Below, one piece after another: positions 9,152 through 19,385 of a stretch of 64,000 nucleotides of DNA (positions are counted from its first letter, which is position 1; the number at the start of each line of letters is the position of its first letter). The DNA is from Azotobacter vinelandii CA. Lineage in GTDB: Bacteria; Pseudomonadota; Gammaproteobacteria; Pseudomonadales; Pseudomonadaceae. The stretch lies in NCBI RefSeq assembly GCF_000380335.1, contig NC_021149.1, positions 310,001 through 374,000 on the forward strand, written 5' to 3'. The notes beneath the pieces are model-generated. The model was not told the origin of the DNA, made no database searches, and saw nothing but the letters and a program-made list of their open reading frames with translations. The position numbers and the translations under genes were made by a program.

Positions 9152-10979
9152 TTGAATCGTCTCAAATTCCTTCTGATTTTCCTGGTCGGCTCCGGTCTGG
9201 CCTATTCCTTCTGGCTCAGCCCCGGCTGGCTGCGCTTGTGCGCGGGGCTCGCGCTCTTTTTGTTCGGCATGCAGTGTCTGGAAGAAGGGCTCAAGCAGCT
9301 CGCCGGCGGCCGCCTGGAGGAACTGCTCGGGCGCAGCACGGCCACGCCGCTGAAGGGCTTTTTGTTCGGCCTTTTCGGCACCTTCCTGCTGCAGTCCAGC
9401 ACTCTCGTGTCGTTGTTGACCATCGCTTTCATCGGCGGCGGCCTGATCTCCCTGGCCGGGGGGGCTGGCCATTCTTTTCGGTACCAACCTGGGCAGTACC
9501 AGCGGCATCTGGCTGCTGGCGCTGGCCGGGCACGGCTTCGACCTCGCGCCGCTGGCCCTGCCGCTGCTGGTGTTCGGCGTGCTGATCGGCTTCGACGGGC
9601 CGAAGAGCCGGGCGGCCGGGCGCATCCTGCTGGCCGTCGGCTTCCTGTTCATCGGCATCGAGCAGATCAAGGGGGGCTTTTCCAGTTTCGGCGAGACCCT
9701 GGACATGACCCGCGTTCCGCTCGGCGGGTTCGCCGGGCAACTGCTGTTCGTGCTGGTCGGCACGCTGCTCACGGTGGTCCTGCAGTCCAGCCACGCGACC
9801 CTGATGCTGACCCTGACGGCCCTGGCCGGCGGCCAGCTCGAACTCGGACAGGGGCTGGCCATCGCCATCGGCGCCAACCTCGGCAGCAGCATCAGCACCG
9901 CCTTCGTCGGCGCCCTCGGCGGCAACCGTGGCGGCCAGCGCCTGGCGCTGGCCCATGTGCTGTTCAACGGTGTCACCGCGTTGGTGGCGCTGGCCCTGCT
10001 GAATCCCCTGACCGCCCTGGTGCAGTGGCTGGCGACGCCGCTGGGGCTGGCGGACAACCGGCTGATCCAACTGGCGCTGTTCCACACCCTGTTCAACGCC
10101 CTCGGCGTACTGCTGTTCTGGCCCTGGCAGGCGCGCCTGGTGCGTCTGCTGGAGCGCTGGCTGCCGGAACGCCGCGAGCCGCGGGTGCTGATCACCGAGC
10201 TGGAGCCGGCCGCTGCCGAGGCGCCGCGGACCCATGCCCGCTATCTCGACGACAGCCTGCTGGAGTCGGCCGATGCCGCCGCCAGCGCGGTGCTGCGGGA
10301 ACTGCAGCACCTCGGCCGCCTGAGCCTGGAAGTGATCTGCCACGCGCTCTACCTGCCGGTGGAGCAACTGACCAGCGATCGGCCGGACGAGGCGCTGCTG
10401 CACGCGCGTCCGGATCTCCACCACCTGGATGCCGAGACGCTCTACCAGCGCCACGTCAAGGGCGTCTACGGCGACCTGCTGAGCTTCATGGGACGCATGG
10501 AGGCGCCGCGGGACGAGGAACACCAGCAGTTCTGGATCGCCTGCCAACTGGCCGCGCTGCAACTGGTGGACGCGGTGAAGGACGCCAAGCACCTGCAGAA
10601 GAACCTTGGCCACTACCTGCGCGACGGGGACTCGCCGGTCCGCGAGGCCTACGTCGAGCTGCGCCGGCACCTGCTGGCGATGCTGCGCGAGGTGCGCGAA
10701 CTCGGCCGCCTGGAGGTGCCGGACGAGGCATGGCAGGCGCGCCTGCAACTGCTCGACGAGCGCGCGGCGGACTTCGACGCGCAGTTCCGCGCCCGGCTGT
10801 TCGCCGCCGCCCGCCGCCGCGAACTGGACGGCCTGCAGACCGGCTCGCTGATGAACGACCTGGGCTACGTCAGCCGCATCGTCCAGAGCCTGCGCAACGT
10901 GCTGCAGCTCGGCGACGGCCAGTCCCGCGAACTGCGCCGGCTGGCGACCGGGGACGAACCGCTGATCCAGTTGTCGTGA
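9152..10979 (+). pseudogene. Na/Pi cotransporter family protein (PF02690) with PhoU-like tail, frameshifted at a G7 tract
   Basis: The first segment (from a TTG start at 9152) contains the first QSS motif (LLQSSTLVSLLTIAF), and the rest, in another frame, contains the second (VLQSSHATLMLTL) and GANLGSS. A C-terminal helical region of about 250 residues resembles PhoU. The frames meet at seven G residues (9458-9464). With six, the text reads LAGGLAILFGTNLGSTSGIW and one 608-residue protein results. Such proteins are sodium-dependent phosphate transporters or related regulators. As given, translation ends early or restarts downstream. Sequencing error, true decay and slippage are all possible. 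Confidence 0.85.
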
Positions 10980-11001
10980 GGCGTGCGGCGACGCCGCGCC
11001 G

Positions 11002-12111
11002 CTACTTCCCTTTGCCGCCCGTGGCGCGCGCCATGCAGCGCCGGTGGCGCTCGTCGACCCGCTTGGCGAACCAGGCGGTGGTGAGGTCGCGGGTGATCTT
11101 CGGGCTCTGCAGCTTGATGCCCGGCAGCACCGCGCGCGGCAGCGGCTGGCGTTCGATCCGCTCGGCCAACGCGAACACGCGCTCGTAGAGTTCCGTGTCC
11201 TCGAAATCGAGGCGGTCGCCCCGCTCCAGAGCGTGGCGGATGGCGCTGTTGCCCATGTCCAGCTTCCTGCCCAGCGAGCGCACGGCCAGTTCGGTGGCGC
11301 CAGGGGCGAAGGAGCCGTGGCGGATGAGGTCGCCGTCGAGTTCCAGCGGGATGCCCGAGGCGCGGCTGACGGCGTTCTGGAAGGCGGCGTTGCGGCTGGC
11401 GTACCAGCCGGCGTTGAAGTCGGCGAAGCGGTACAGCGGCCGCTCGTAGTTGGCGGGATAGCCCAGCAGGTGGGCGATGCCGAAGTACAGGCCGCCGCGG
11501 CGGCTGAACACCTCGTGGCGGATCGAGCCCTCGGGCGGATAGGGGTAATCCCGCGCCCGGCTTTCGGCGAAGGCGATGCTGACCTGCATCGGCCCGCCGG
11601 TATGCACCGGGTTGAGGCTGCCGAACAACTGCCGGCCCAGCGGGACCATGCCGATGAAGTCCTCGAAGATCGCGCTCAGTTCCTTCTCGGTACGCACGGC
11701 GCCCAGGCGCTCGCTGTAGGTCTTGCCATTGGACGAGTCGAGCCCCAGGGCGGCGCGCAGCAGGAACTCCGGTATGTGCGACTGGGCGGCGCGACGGTCG
11801 ATCTCCTTGCGCGCGATCCTGGCCAGTCCGGGCACCGCTGGATCGACCTGGAAAGTCGACTCCTGCTCGGTCACCGCCAGCACGGCGCACAGGTTCCCGG
11901 CACTGGGAGAAATGTCCTGCGCCGCGAACGCCGCGTAGATGTCGGTTGCCCAGCCCTCGCGGTCGGCGATCCCGGCCGGCATCAGCCGCACGATCCGCGC
12001 CCGCACCTCGGCCGGGCGGGGTTCCTCGGGGCGCTGCGTGACGCAGCCGGCCAGCGCCAGCAGCAGGGCCAGGCCCAGCGCGCCGGCCGCGCGACGGCGC
12101 GGCTCCGGCAT
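11002..12111 (-). CDS. DUF1615 lipoprotein (YaiW-like)
   Basis: This protein of about 369 residues starts with a lipoprotein signal ending LLALAGC, so the Cys at about residue 24 would be lipidated. The body (QESTFQVDP, GGPMQVSIAFAE, YFGIAHLLGYP) resembles DUF1615, the family of E. coli YaiW, an outer-membrane lipoprotein linked to SbmA-dependent peptide uptake. The TFQVDP/GPMQVS pattern recalls lysozyme-like folds, but catalysis is unproven. I use the ATG at 12111, which gives a normal signal length; in-frame ATGs at 12156 and 12192 are alternatives. It converges with the Na/Pi gene. Confidence 0.75.
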   Translation of the reverse strand: MPEPRRRAAGALGLALLLALAGCVTQRPEEPRPAEVRARIVRLMPAGIADREGWATDIYAAFAAQDISPSAGNLCAVLAVTEQESTFQVDPAVPGLARIARKEIDRRAAQSHIPEFLLRAALGLDSSNGKTYSERLGAVRTEKELSAIFEDFIGMVPLGRQLFGSLNPVHTGGPMQVSIAFAESRARDYPYPPEGSIRHEVFSRRGGLYFGIAHLLGYPANYERPLYRFADFNAGWYASRNAAFQNAVSRASGIPLELDGDLIRHGSFAPGATELAVRSLGRKLDMGNSAIRHALERGDRLDFEDTELYERVFALAERIERQPLPRAVLPGIKLQSPKITRDLTTAWFAKRVDERHRRCMARATGGKGK

Positions 12112-12232
12112 GGCGGTCCCGGCGGTGGCGGGCTGGATGGGACACTTCGGGTTCATGTTCTTGCGGTTCCGTGGCTGTTGCGGCTTGGGCAACGCAGCGG
12201 TCGCCGTCGTTGCGAAAGGGCATTCGTCCGCG

Positions 12233-13300
12233 TTACCACGGCGGCCGGGGAGGCGCGTCGGGCCCGGCCGGCCGGGAAGCTCCTGGCGGCGAGGATCGCG
12301 GAGATGGCACGGGGCGATGGGCGAGGCTTTCCTCGATCCGCCCGGCCATGTGGTGGACGCCTGCCAGCACTCCCGTGTCGGGGTCGCGCAGCAGTTCGCG
12401 CCATTCTTCGTCGAAGGCGTCGTTCAGGGTCTTGCGCAGTTGCGCCTCCGTTCGCGGTTGTTCGCGCCCGTGCGCGAGGCTGTTGAAACCGGCCGCGCCC
12501 AGGGAAATCAGCATGCCCGCCGCCCGTCCGGCCGCCGCCGCGAGGGCGCTGGCGACACCGCTGGTGGTGAGTTCGCTGGTCAGTCGCTCGCTGGTGCGCC
12601 TGGCGACCGAGGTCATGCCCGCGCTCGCGGTCCGCACCTCGGCGGCGCCGGCCGAAGCCGTGTGGATTCGCGCGACCAACGCCACATAGGCCGGCAGCCG
12701 GTCGATCGGCTCGGTGTGCAGGAGTTGATGGAGCGAAGCGCTGCGAGCGTCCGGTGGCGCCAGGGCGATCGCCGGGATCTCCTTGAGCCGGCGGTCGAAT
12801 TGCTCCTGGGGAACACCGTAGCGCTGCGGAATCTTGCGGAGCAGTTCGCCGAGGAGCCAGATGTGGAATTTCGTCGTTTTCTCCATGATCCGCTCGGGAT
12901 CGAGCTCCCTGGCGACCGGTTCCAGGACGCGCTCCCGGTATTGCTCCTGCAGATGGAGGGCCAGGCGCTCCACGACCTCGTCGCGTTTCCCCTCCGCGTT
13001 CAGCCGGTACCAGGCCAGCCGCATGGTCAGCGCCTGGCGGGTCCAGTAGCTGGAAAACCAGGGGATGAATTCCGCATCGGTGCGACGGTGGACGAGGTCC
13101 ATCCACTCCGCCATGAGTTCGCGGGCGTGGTTGGTGGTCTGTCGGGTGGCCTCCCGCGAGGCGGCGAGGATGTCGTCGTCGATCCGCCGCCAGGTGCTTT
13201 CCGGGATCACCGGCGCCGGCCGCTCGGGGGGACGGCCCGAAGAGGCGCATCCAGCCAGCGCCAGCATCAGGACGACGATCAGGAAGCGCGGATTCGGCAT
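12233..13300 (-). CDS. hypothetical lipoprotein
   Basis: I do not recognise the family. The 355-residue product begins MPNPRFLIVVLMLALAGC, a clear lipobox with the lipidated Cys at residue 18. The rest is Arg-rich and mainly helical, with an Ala/Gly-rich hydrophobic patch (about 255-285) that could insert in a membrane. The C-terminus is proline-rich. The ATG at 13300 is preceded by GGGGA. It lies upstream of, and on the same strand as, the DUF1615 lipoprotein gene, so the two envelope lipoproteins may be co-expressed. Confidence 0.7.
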   Translation of the reverse strand: MPNPRFLIVVLMLALAGCASSGRPPERPAPVIPESTWRRIDDDILAASREATRQTTNHARELMAEWMDLVHRRTDAEFIPWFSSYWTRQALTMRLAWYRLNAEGKRDEVVERLALHLQEQYRERVLEPVARELDPERIMEKTTKFHIWLLGELLRKIPQRYGVPQEQFDRRLKEIPAIALAPPDARSASLHQLLHTEPIDRLPAYVALVARIHTASAGAAEVRTASAGMTSVARRTSERLTSELTTSGVASALAAAAGRAAGMLISLGAAGFNSLAHGREQPRTEAQLRKTLNDAFDEEWRELLRDPDTGVLAGVHHMAGRIEESLAHRPVPSPRSSPPGASRPAGPDAPPRPPW

Positions 13301-13538
13301 CGCTGGTCCCCCAGGACGGACGCGCCGTCGGATAGGTTCCAGGCCCGTGCGGGGGCGATCGTCCGCAGGGCACGAACGGACCGCTCCTCCCTCGCCGTTT
13401 TTCCGATTCCCTGTCCGGCGGCATTCGCCGGCCCGGCCGCGGTAGCCTGAGTTTAAGTGGCGGAAACCGGGCCGGGCAAATGCGCCGTACGCAGCGGGGC
13501 GGGGGCCGCTCCGCCCTGCAAGGCGCCTTCCGGTGGCC

Positions 13539-14894
13539 TCAGCCGGCCTTTTCCAGCAGCGCATCGCGCAGCAGTTCGGCCAGGTGGCGCGGGCGCTGGT
13601 CGCCGTGCGCGCGCATCTGGTGGCGGCAGGAGAAACCGTTGGCCACTACCCGCGCCGCGGGTTTTTCCCTGAGGGCCGGCATCAGCGCCTGTTCGGCCAT
13701 CTTCGACGACAGCTCGGCATGTTCGGCCTCGATGCCGAAGGTGCCGGCCATGCCGCAACAGCCGGATTCGATCAGGGTGAATTCGTGGTCGGGGATCAGC
13801 TTGAGCACCCGGCGCATGGACTTCATGGCGCCCACCGCCTTCTGGTGGCAGTGGCCGTGGACCAGGGTCTCGCTGCCGGCCAGGGCCTTGAGCGGCAGGT
13901 CGAGGCGCTTGGCGGTGGACTCGCGGGCGAGGAACTCCTCGAACAGCAGGGTGTGCCTGGCCACTTGCTCCACGGTTTCGCCGAGACCATACGCCTGGGC
14001 GTCGTCGCGCAGGCCGAGCACGCAGGAAGCTTCCAGGCCGACCACGGTGCGTCCGGCCTGCACATGGGGCAGCAGTGCGCGAACCAGGCGGCGGACCTCG
14101 TCGCGCGCCTGATCGATCATGCCCTGGGCCAGGTAGGTGCGGCCGCAGCACAGGGCGCGCGCCGGCTCCTCGTCGTCGCCTTGCGGTTCGGCGATCGACA
14201 CCCGGTAGCCGCCGGCCTGGAGCACGGCGAGCGCCGCCTCGGCGATGCCCGGTTCGAAGTGGCGGGTGAAGGTGTCGATCAGCAGCACCACCTCGGGCAG
14301 GCCGGCGGCGGGCGCGGTGGCGGCCGGGGTGGCGACGAAGGGGGCTGGCGCCGGCTCCGGCAGGGGGCGCCCGGCGGCCAGGCCGAACAGGCGCTCGGAC
14401 AGCCGTGCCAGCAGCGGACTGGCGTTGCGCAGACGCACCAGGGGTTTCAGCCAGGGCGCGCGGTGCAGCCAGCGCGGCGTGTGACCGAACAGCCGGCCGC
14501 GCCAGCTCGGGCCGTCGCGGGCGACGCGCTGGGCGAGGTATTCGGCCTTGATCAGCGGCATGTCGACGTTGGCTTCGCACTCGCGCTTGCAGCCCTTGCA
14601 GGCGACGCAGAGGTCCATGGCCTCGGCCAGGGTGGGATCGGCCAGCGCCTGCTCGGCCAGGTCGCTGTTCAGCGCGGCCTTGAGCAGTTGCACGCGGCCA
14701 CCGGTGGAGAGGTTCTGGTTGCCGCTGACGCGGAAGCTCGGGCACATCACCTGCTTGCCCTCGGCTTCGCACTGGCGGCTGTTGATGCACACCGCCACCG
14801 CCTTGGCGAAGTCGCCGCCATGTCTGGGAATGTCGGCATAGGCGTCGCCCATGCCCGAGTCCTTGTAGGCGGACCAGTCGAGGAAGGTTTTCAT
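13539..14894 (-). CDS. (Fe-S)-binding oxidoreductase subunit (GlcF / D-2-hydroxyacid dehydrogenase C-terminal type)
   Basis: The 451-residue protein has two [4Fe-4S] motifs near the N-terminus (CINSRQCEAEGKQVMCPSF and CVACKGCKRECE) and two CCG domains (ALCCGRTYLAQG and SGCCGMAGTFG). This is the architecture of the Fe-S half of YdiJ-like 2-hydroxyacid dehydrogenases, which pass electrons from an FAD-linked oxidase to the respiratory chain. The FAD half, fused in E. coli YdiJ, is absent here and not adjacent. The ATG at 14894 follows GGAGGAG. The substrate is unknown; it may partner a distant FAD oxidase gene. Confidence 0.82.
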   Translation of the reverse strand: MKTFLDWSAYKDSGMGDAYADIPRHGGDFAKAVAVCINSRQCEAEGKQVMCPSFRVSGNQNLSTGGRVQLLKAALNSDLAEQALADPTLAEAMDLCVACKGCKRECEANVDMPLIKAEYLAQRVARDGPSWRGRLFGHTPRWLHRAPWLKPLVRLRNASPLLARLSERLFGLAAGRPLPEPAPAPFVATPAATAPAAGLPEVVLLIDTFTRHFEPGIAEAALAVLQAGGYRVSIAEPQGDDEEPARALCCGRTYLAQGMIDQARDEVRRLVRALLPHVQAGRTVVGLEASCVLGLRDDAQAYGLGETVEQVARHTLLFEEFLARESTAKRLDLPLKALAGSETLVHGHCHQKAVGAMKSMRRVLKLIPDHEFTLIESGCCGMAGTFGIEAEHAELSSKMAEQALMPALREKPAARVVANGFSCRHQMRAHGDQRPRHLAELLRDALLEKAG

Positions 14895-15056
14895 CGGGCG
14901 TGCTCCTCCCGGCGAACGGCGGGGAACGGGAGGCGAAGGGACGAGCGGGGGCGACTAATGATCATGGCTGGGGCAGGTACGGGCTGGATTACGGATGGGC
15001 CATGCTAAGCAAGTGCCGGTACGGATGCCAGCGCGGGACGGTCGAGCGGGCACGGT

Positions 15057-16739
15057 TCAGCGCCGGGCGGGCAGGTATTGCGGGTGGCCCAGGCCGCGCG
15101 GATCGCTGGCCGCCTCGACCGCGCCGCTGCGCTTGTCCCAGCGCAGCACCTGCTGGTTGCCGTAGGGTTCGCGCACCTTCAACCGGTGGCCGCGCCGCCG
15201 CAGCTCGGCGAGTTCGGCGGCGTCGAAGGCGTCCGGCTCGTGCTCGACGACATCCGGCAGGTACTGGTGGTGGTAGCGCGGCAGCGCCGGCCAGCGCTCG
15301 ATCGGCCGGCCGTCGAGGTATTCCAGCACGGCCAGCAGCACCATGCCGGGGATGCGGCTGCCGCCGGGGGTACCGAAGGCGGCCAGGTCGTCGGCGCTTT
15401 CGATGAAGGTGGGGCTCATGCTCGACAGCGGGCGCTTGCCGGCGGCGACGAGGTTGGCCGGGCTGGCGACGAGCCGGTAGGCGTTGCTGCCGCGCGGATC
15501 GGCGGCGAAGTCGTCCATCTCGTCGTTGAGCAGCACCCCGGTGCCCGGCACGGCGAAGGCGGCGCCGAACGGCAGGTTGATCGACAGGGTGGCGGCCAGC
15601 GCGTTGCCCTCGGTATCCAGCACGGCGAAGTGGGTGGTGTGCTCGCCCTCGCGCCAGGCCGGCGCGGGCGGCAGACTGGCGCTGGGGGTGGCCCGCCCTG
15701 GGTCGATGCCGGCGGCCAGGTCGCGCAGGTAGGCGGGGGCGAGCAGGCGCTCGACGGGGTTGGCGACGAAATCCGGGTCGCCGAGCAGGCCACGGTCGCG
15801 GAAGGCGCGGCGCGAGACTTCCACCACGTAATGGGCACGCTGCACGCGGTCGGCCGTCCGCCAGGGCAGGTGGGCGAGCATGCCGAGACTCTGCGCCAGG
15901 GCGATGCCGCCGGCCGAGGGCGGCGGCGCGCCGATCAGTTCGCAGCCCCGCTCCAGGGCGAAGCGCAGCGGCCGGCGCTCGACCACCCGGTAGCCGGCCA
16001 GGTCCTGTGCGCTCCAGATGCCGCCGGCGGCGCGCACCCCGGCGACCAGCCGCTCGGCGGTGGTGCCGGCATAGAAGCCGTCATGGCCGCGTTCGGCGAG
16101 ACGCCCGAGGGTTTCGGCCAGTTCCGGCTGGCGCACCAGATGGCCCTCGGCGGGGACCTCGCCGTCGTCGAGGAACAGCCGGGCGCTTTCCGGGTCGTCG
16201 CGCAGGGCGCTCAGGCGGAACCGGGCGCGCTGCCGGTAGATACGCTCGACGGGAAAGCCGTCGCGAGCCTGGCGGATCGCCGGCGCCAGACTGTCGCGCA
16301 GCGGCAGGCGGCCGTGGCGGGCGGCCAGCTCGACCAGCGCCGCCGGCAGGCCGGGAATCGCCGCGGCCAGGGCACCGTCGCGGGACAGATGCGCCAGCGC
16401 GCGGCTGTCGCGCAGGTAGAGTTCGGCGTGGGCGGCGAGGGGCGCGCGTTCGCGGGCGTCGAGGAACAGGTAGCGGGGCGGGGCGCCGTCCCGCTCCTCG
16501 CGCAGCAGGAAGAAGCCGCCGCCGCCGAGGCCGGAGCCGTAGGGCTCGACCACCGCCAGGCTGGCGGCGACCGCCACGGCGGCATCGAAGGCGTTGCCGC
16601 CGGCCTGGAGGATGTCCCGGCCGGCCGCGCCGGCGAGGGGATGAGGGGTGGCGAGGACGGCCCGTCCGGGCGTCTGCGCCTGCAGCGCCGTGGCGCAGGC
16701 CAGCAATGCCAGGCCGGCGAGGAGCCGGCGCAGGAACAC
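15057..16739 (-). CDS. ggt: gamma-glutamyltranspeptidase precursor
   Basis: This is a periplasmic N-terminal-nucleophile hydrolase of about 560 residues. It cleaves gamma-glutamyl bonds of glutathione and related compounds after autoprocessing into two chains. The processing site is EGEHTTHFAVLD, where the first Thr of TTH becomes the nucleophile of the small chain. Conserved GSGLGGGGF and LSSMSPT are present. I take the GTG at 16739, giving a normal signal peptide (FLRRLLAGLALLACATALQA); a GTG seven codons earlier is possible but lacks a ribosome site. It follows the ferredoxin gene closely. Confidence 0.9.
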   Translation of the reverse strand: MFLRRLLAGLALLACATALQAQTPGRAVLATPHPLAGAAGRDILQAGGNAFDAAVAVAASLAVVEPYGSGLGGGGFFLLREERDGAPPRYLFLDARERAPLAAHAELYLRDSRALAHLSRDGALAAAIPGLPAALVELAARHGRLPLRDSLAPAIRQARDGFPVERIYRQRARFRLSALRDDPESARLFLDDGEVPAEGHLVRQPELAETLGRLAERGHDGFYAGTTAERLVAGVRAAGGIWSAQDLAGYRVVERRPLRFALERGCELIGAPPPSAGGIALAQSLGMLAHLPWRTADRVQRAHYVVEVSRRAFRDRGLLGDPDFVANPVERLLAPAYLRDLAAGIDPGRATPSASLPPAPAWREGEHTTHFAVLDTEGNALAATLSINLPFGAAFAVPGTGVLLNDEMDDFAADPRGSNAYRLVASPANLVAAGKRPLSSMSPTFIESADDLAAFGTPGGSRIPGMVLLAVLEYLDGRPIERWPALPRYHHQYLPDVVEHEPDAFDAAELAELRRRGHRLKVREPYGNQQVLRWDKRSGAVEAASDPRGLGHPQYLPARR

Positions 16740-16763
16740 GGGCGTTCCGTCGCCGCCCACCGG

Positions 16764-17740
<977 letters not shown>

Positions 17741-18730
17741 TCAGCCCGCGCGGGCCGTCAGCCAGGCGGGAATGCGCCGCTCCAGGTAGAGCCCCGGACG
17801 GTGCGGCGGGCCTTCGACGAAACCGACGTGACCGCCGCCGGGCTGCAGCTCGAACTCGGTGCCGGCCGACAGTTCGTGCGCTCGCGGCAGGCTGTGGGGG
17901 AACACGAAGGGGTCGTCGGCGGCCTGGACGATCAGCGTCGGCACACGGATTTCGGCGAGGAAATAGCGACTGGAGGCGCGCCGGTAATAGTCGCCGGCAT
18001 CGAGAAAGCCGTGCAGCGGCGCGGTGATGCGCCCGTCGAAATCCCAGAAGGTGCGCAGGTCCTGCAGCGGGCCGAGGCGTTGCAGGGTAGCGAGATGCTC
18101 GGCCTGGCCGAGACGGGCGAACCAGCGCTGCTTGTCTTCCACGTAGAGGCGCATGGCACGGATGAAGTGGGCCTGGTAGAGCCGCGAGAATCCCTGGCCG
18201 ATGCGGTCGGCGCATTGGTCCAGGCGAAACGGCACCGACACCGCCACGGCCGCCCGCAGGGCGCAGTCCGCGCCGCTTTCGCCGAGGTGCTTGAGCAGCA
18301 CGTTGCCGCCTAGGGAATAGCCGACCGCGTGGAGCGGGGCGTGCGGGCGCCGCCTGCGCAGGTGATCGATGGTCGCGGCGAGGTCGTCGCTGGCGCCGGA
18401 GTGGTAGGCGCGCGGCAAGCGGTTGGGCTCGCCGGAGCAGCCGCGCCAGTTCAGCGCCACGCTGGCCCAGCCGCGCGCCGCCAGGGCTTGCTGCAGGCCG
18501 AGCACGTAGAGCGAGCGGGAGGAGCCGGTCAGGCCGTGCAGCACCAGGACCAGCGGCATGCGCGGATCGTCCGGGCCGTGCCAGTCGAGATCGAGGAAGT
18601 CGCCGTCCGCCAGCCACAGGCGCTCGCGACGACGCTCCAGCGGCGGCGGCCGGCGGCACAGCGGTCCCCACAGGGTTTGCAGGTGCGGACCGGGCAGCCA
18701 CCAGGCGGGTCGGAAGGGGGCGTCGTTCAT
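17741..18730 (-). CDS. yheT: alpha/beta hydrolase, YheT family
   Basis: This is a 329-residue alpha/beta hydrolase. The nucleophile elbow is GYSLGGN (Ser at about 146), an Asp is in AADDPFV, and the His is in GGGHVGFVEG. VLVLHGLTGSS supplies the oxyanion-hole HG motif. The start MNDAPFRPAWWLPGPHLQTLW is typical of the YheT/EMB8 family, whose substrate is not well established. It is followed by coaD on the same strand. Confidence 0.85.
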   Translation of the reverse strand: MNDAPFRPAWWLPGPHLQTLWGPLCRRPPPLERRRERLWLADGDFLDLDWHGPDDPRMPLVLVLHGLTGSSRSLYVLGLQQALAARGWASVALNWRGCSGEPNRLPRAYHSGASDDLAATIDHLRRRRPHAPLHAVGYSLGGNVLLKHLGESGADCALRAAVAVSVPFRLDQCADRIGQGFSRLYQAHFIRAMRLYVEDKQRWFARLGQAEHLATLQRLGPLQDLRTFWDFDGRITAPLHGFLDAGDYYRRASSRYFLAEIRVPTLIVQAADDPFVFPHSLPRAHELSAGTEFELQPGGGHVGFVEGPPHRPGLYLERRIPAWLTARAG

Positions 18731-18779
18731 CGGCGGAACCCGTGGGCTCGTCCATGATCGCGCCAAGGGACTTGGCGCT

Positions 18780-19385
18780 TCAGCCGGTCCTCTGCCACAG
18801 CGCGTAATGCACCTGACCGGCCTGCTTTTCCCGGTGCAGGCGCCAGTTGTCCGGCAGGCCGAGGCCGGAGGGCGGGGCTTCGCTCTCAGTGTAGATCCAG
18901 GCGTCGCGGGCCAGCCAGCCACGCTCCTCGAGCAGCCGGCAGGCGGGCGCGAGCAGGTCCTTGTGGAAGGGCGGGTCGAGGAACACCAGGTCGAAAGGGC
19001 TCGGCGCCTGGTACTCCAGGTAGCGCAGGGCATCGCCCTGCAGCAACTGGCCGTTGCCGCAGCGCAGGCTGTCGAGGTGGCGGCGCAGGCTGGCGACGGT
19101 TGCGCCGTCCAGGTCCAGCGCCAGCGCCTGGGCGGCGCCGCGCGACAGGGCTTCCAGGTAGAGCGCGCCGCTGCCGGCGAAGGGGTCGAGCACGCGGGCG
19201 CCTTCTATATAAGGAGCCAGCCAGTTGAACAGGGTCTCGCGTACCCGGTCGGGCGTCGGACGCAGGCCCGGCGCCTCGGGGAAGGCGAAGCGGCGCGAGC
19301 GCCATTCGCCGCCGATGATGCGCAACTGGCCCTGGCCGCCGTGGGGGCGGACGGCCGGGCGGGAAGGCCGGGAGGGTTGGCGCAT
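18780..19385 (-). CDS. rsmD: 16S rRNA (guanine(966)-N(2))-methyltransferase
   Basis: RsmD (201 residues) methylates G966 of 16S rRNA using SAM. The N-terminal LRIIGGEWRSRR, the SAM motif DPFAGSGALYLEALSRGA and the catalytic FLDPPF are all present. Its start lies immediately after the stop of the upstream M16 peptidase gene (adjacent bases), which indicates one operon. The same order of paired M16 peptidases and rsmD occurs, as I recall, in P. aeruginosa. Confidence 0.93.
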   Translation of the reverse strand: MRQPSRPSRPAVRPHGGQGQLRIIGGEWRSRRFAFPEAPGLRPTPDRVRETLFNWLAPYIEGARVLDPFAGSGALYLEALSRGAAQALALDLDGATVASLRRHLDSLRCGNGQLLQGDALRYLEYQAPSPFDLVFLDPPFHKDLLAPACRLLEERGWLARDAWIYTESEAPPSGLGLPDNWRLHREKQAGQVHYALWQRTG

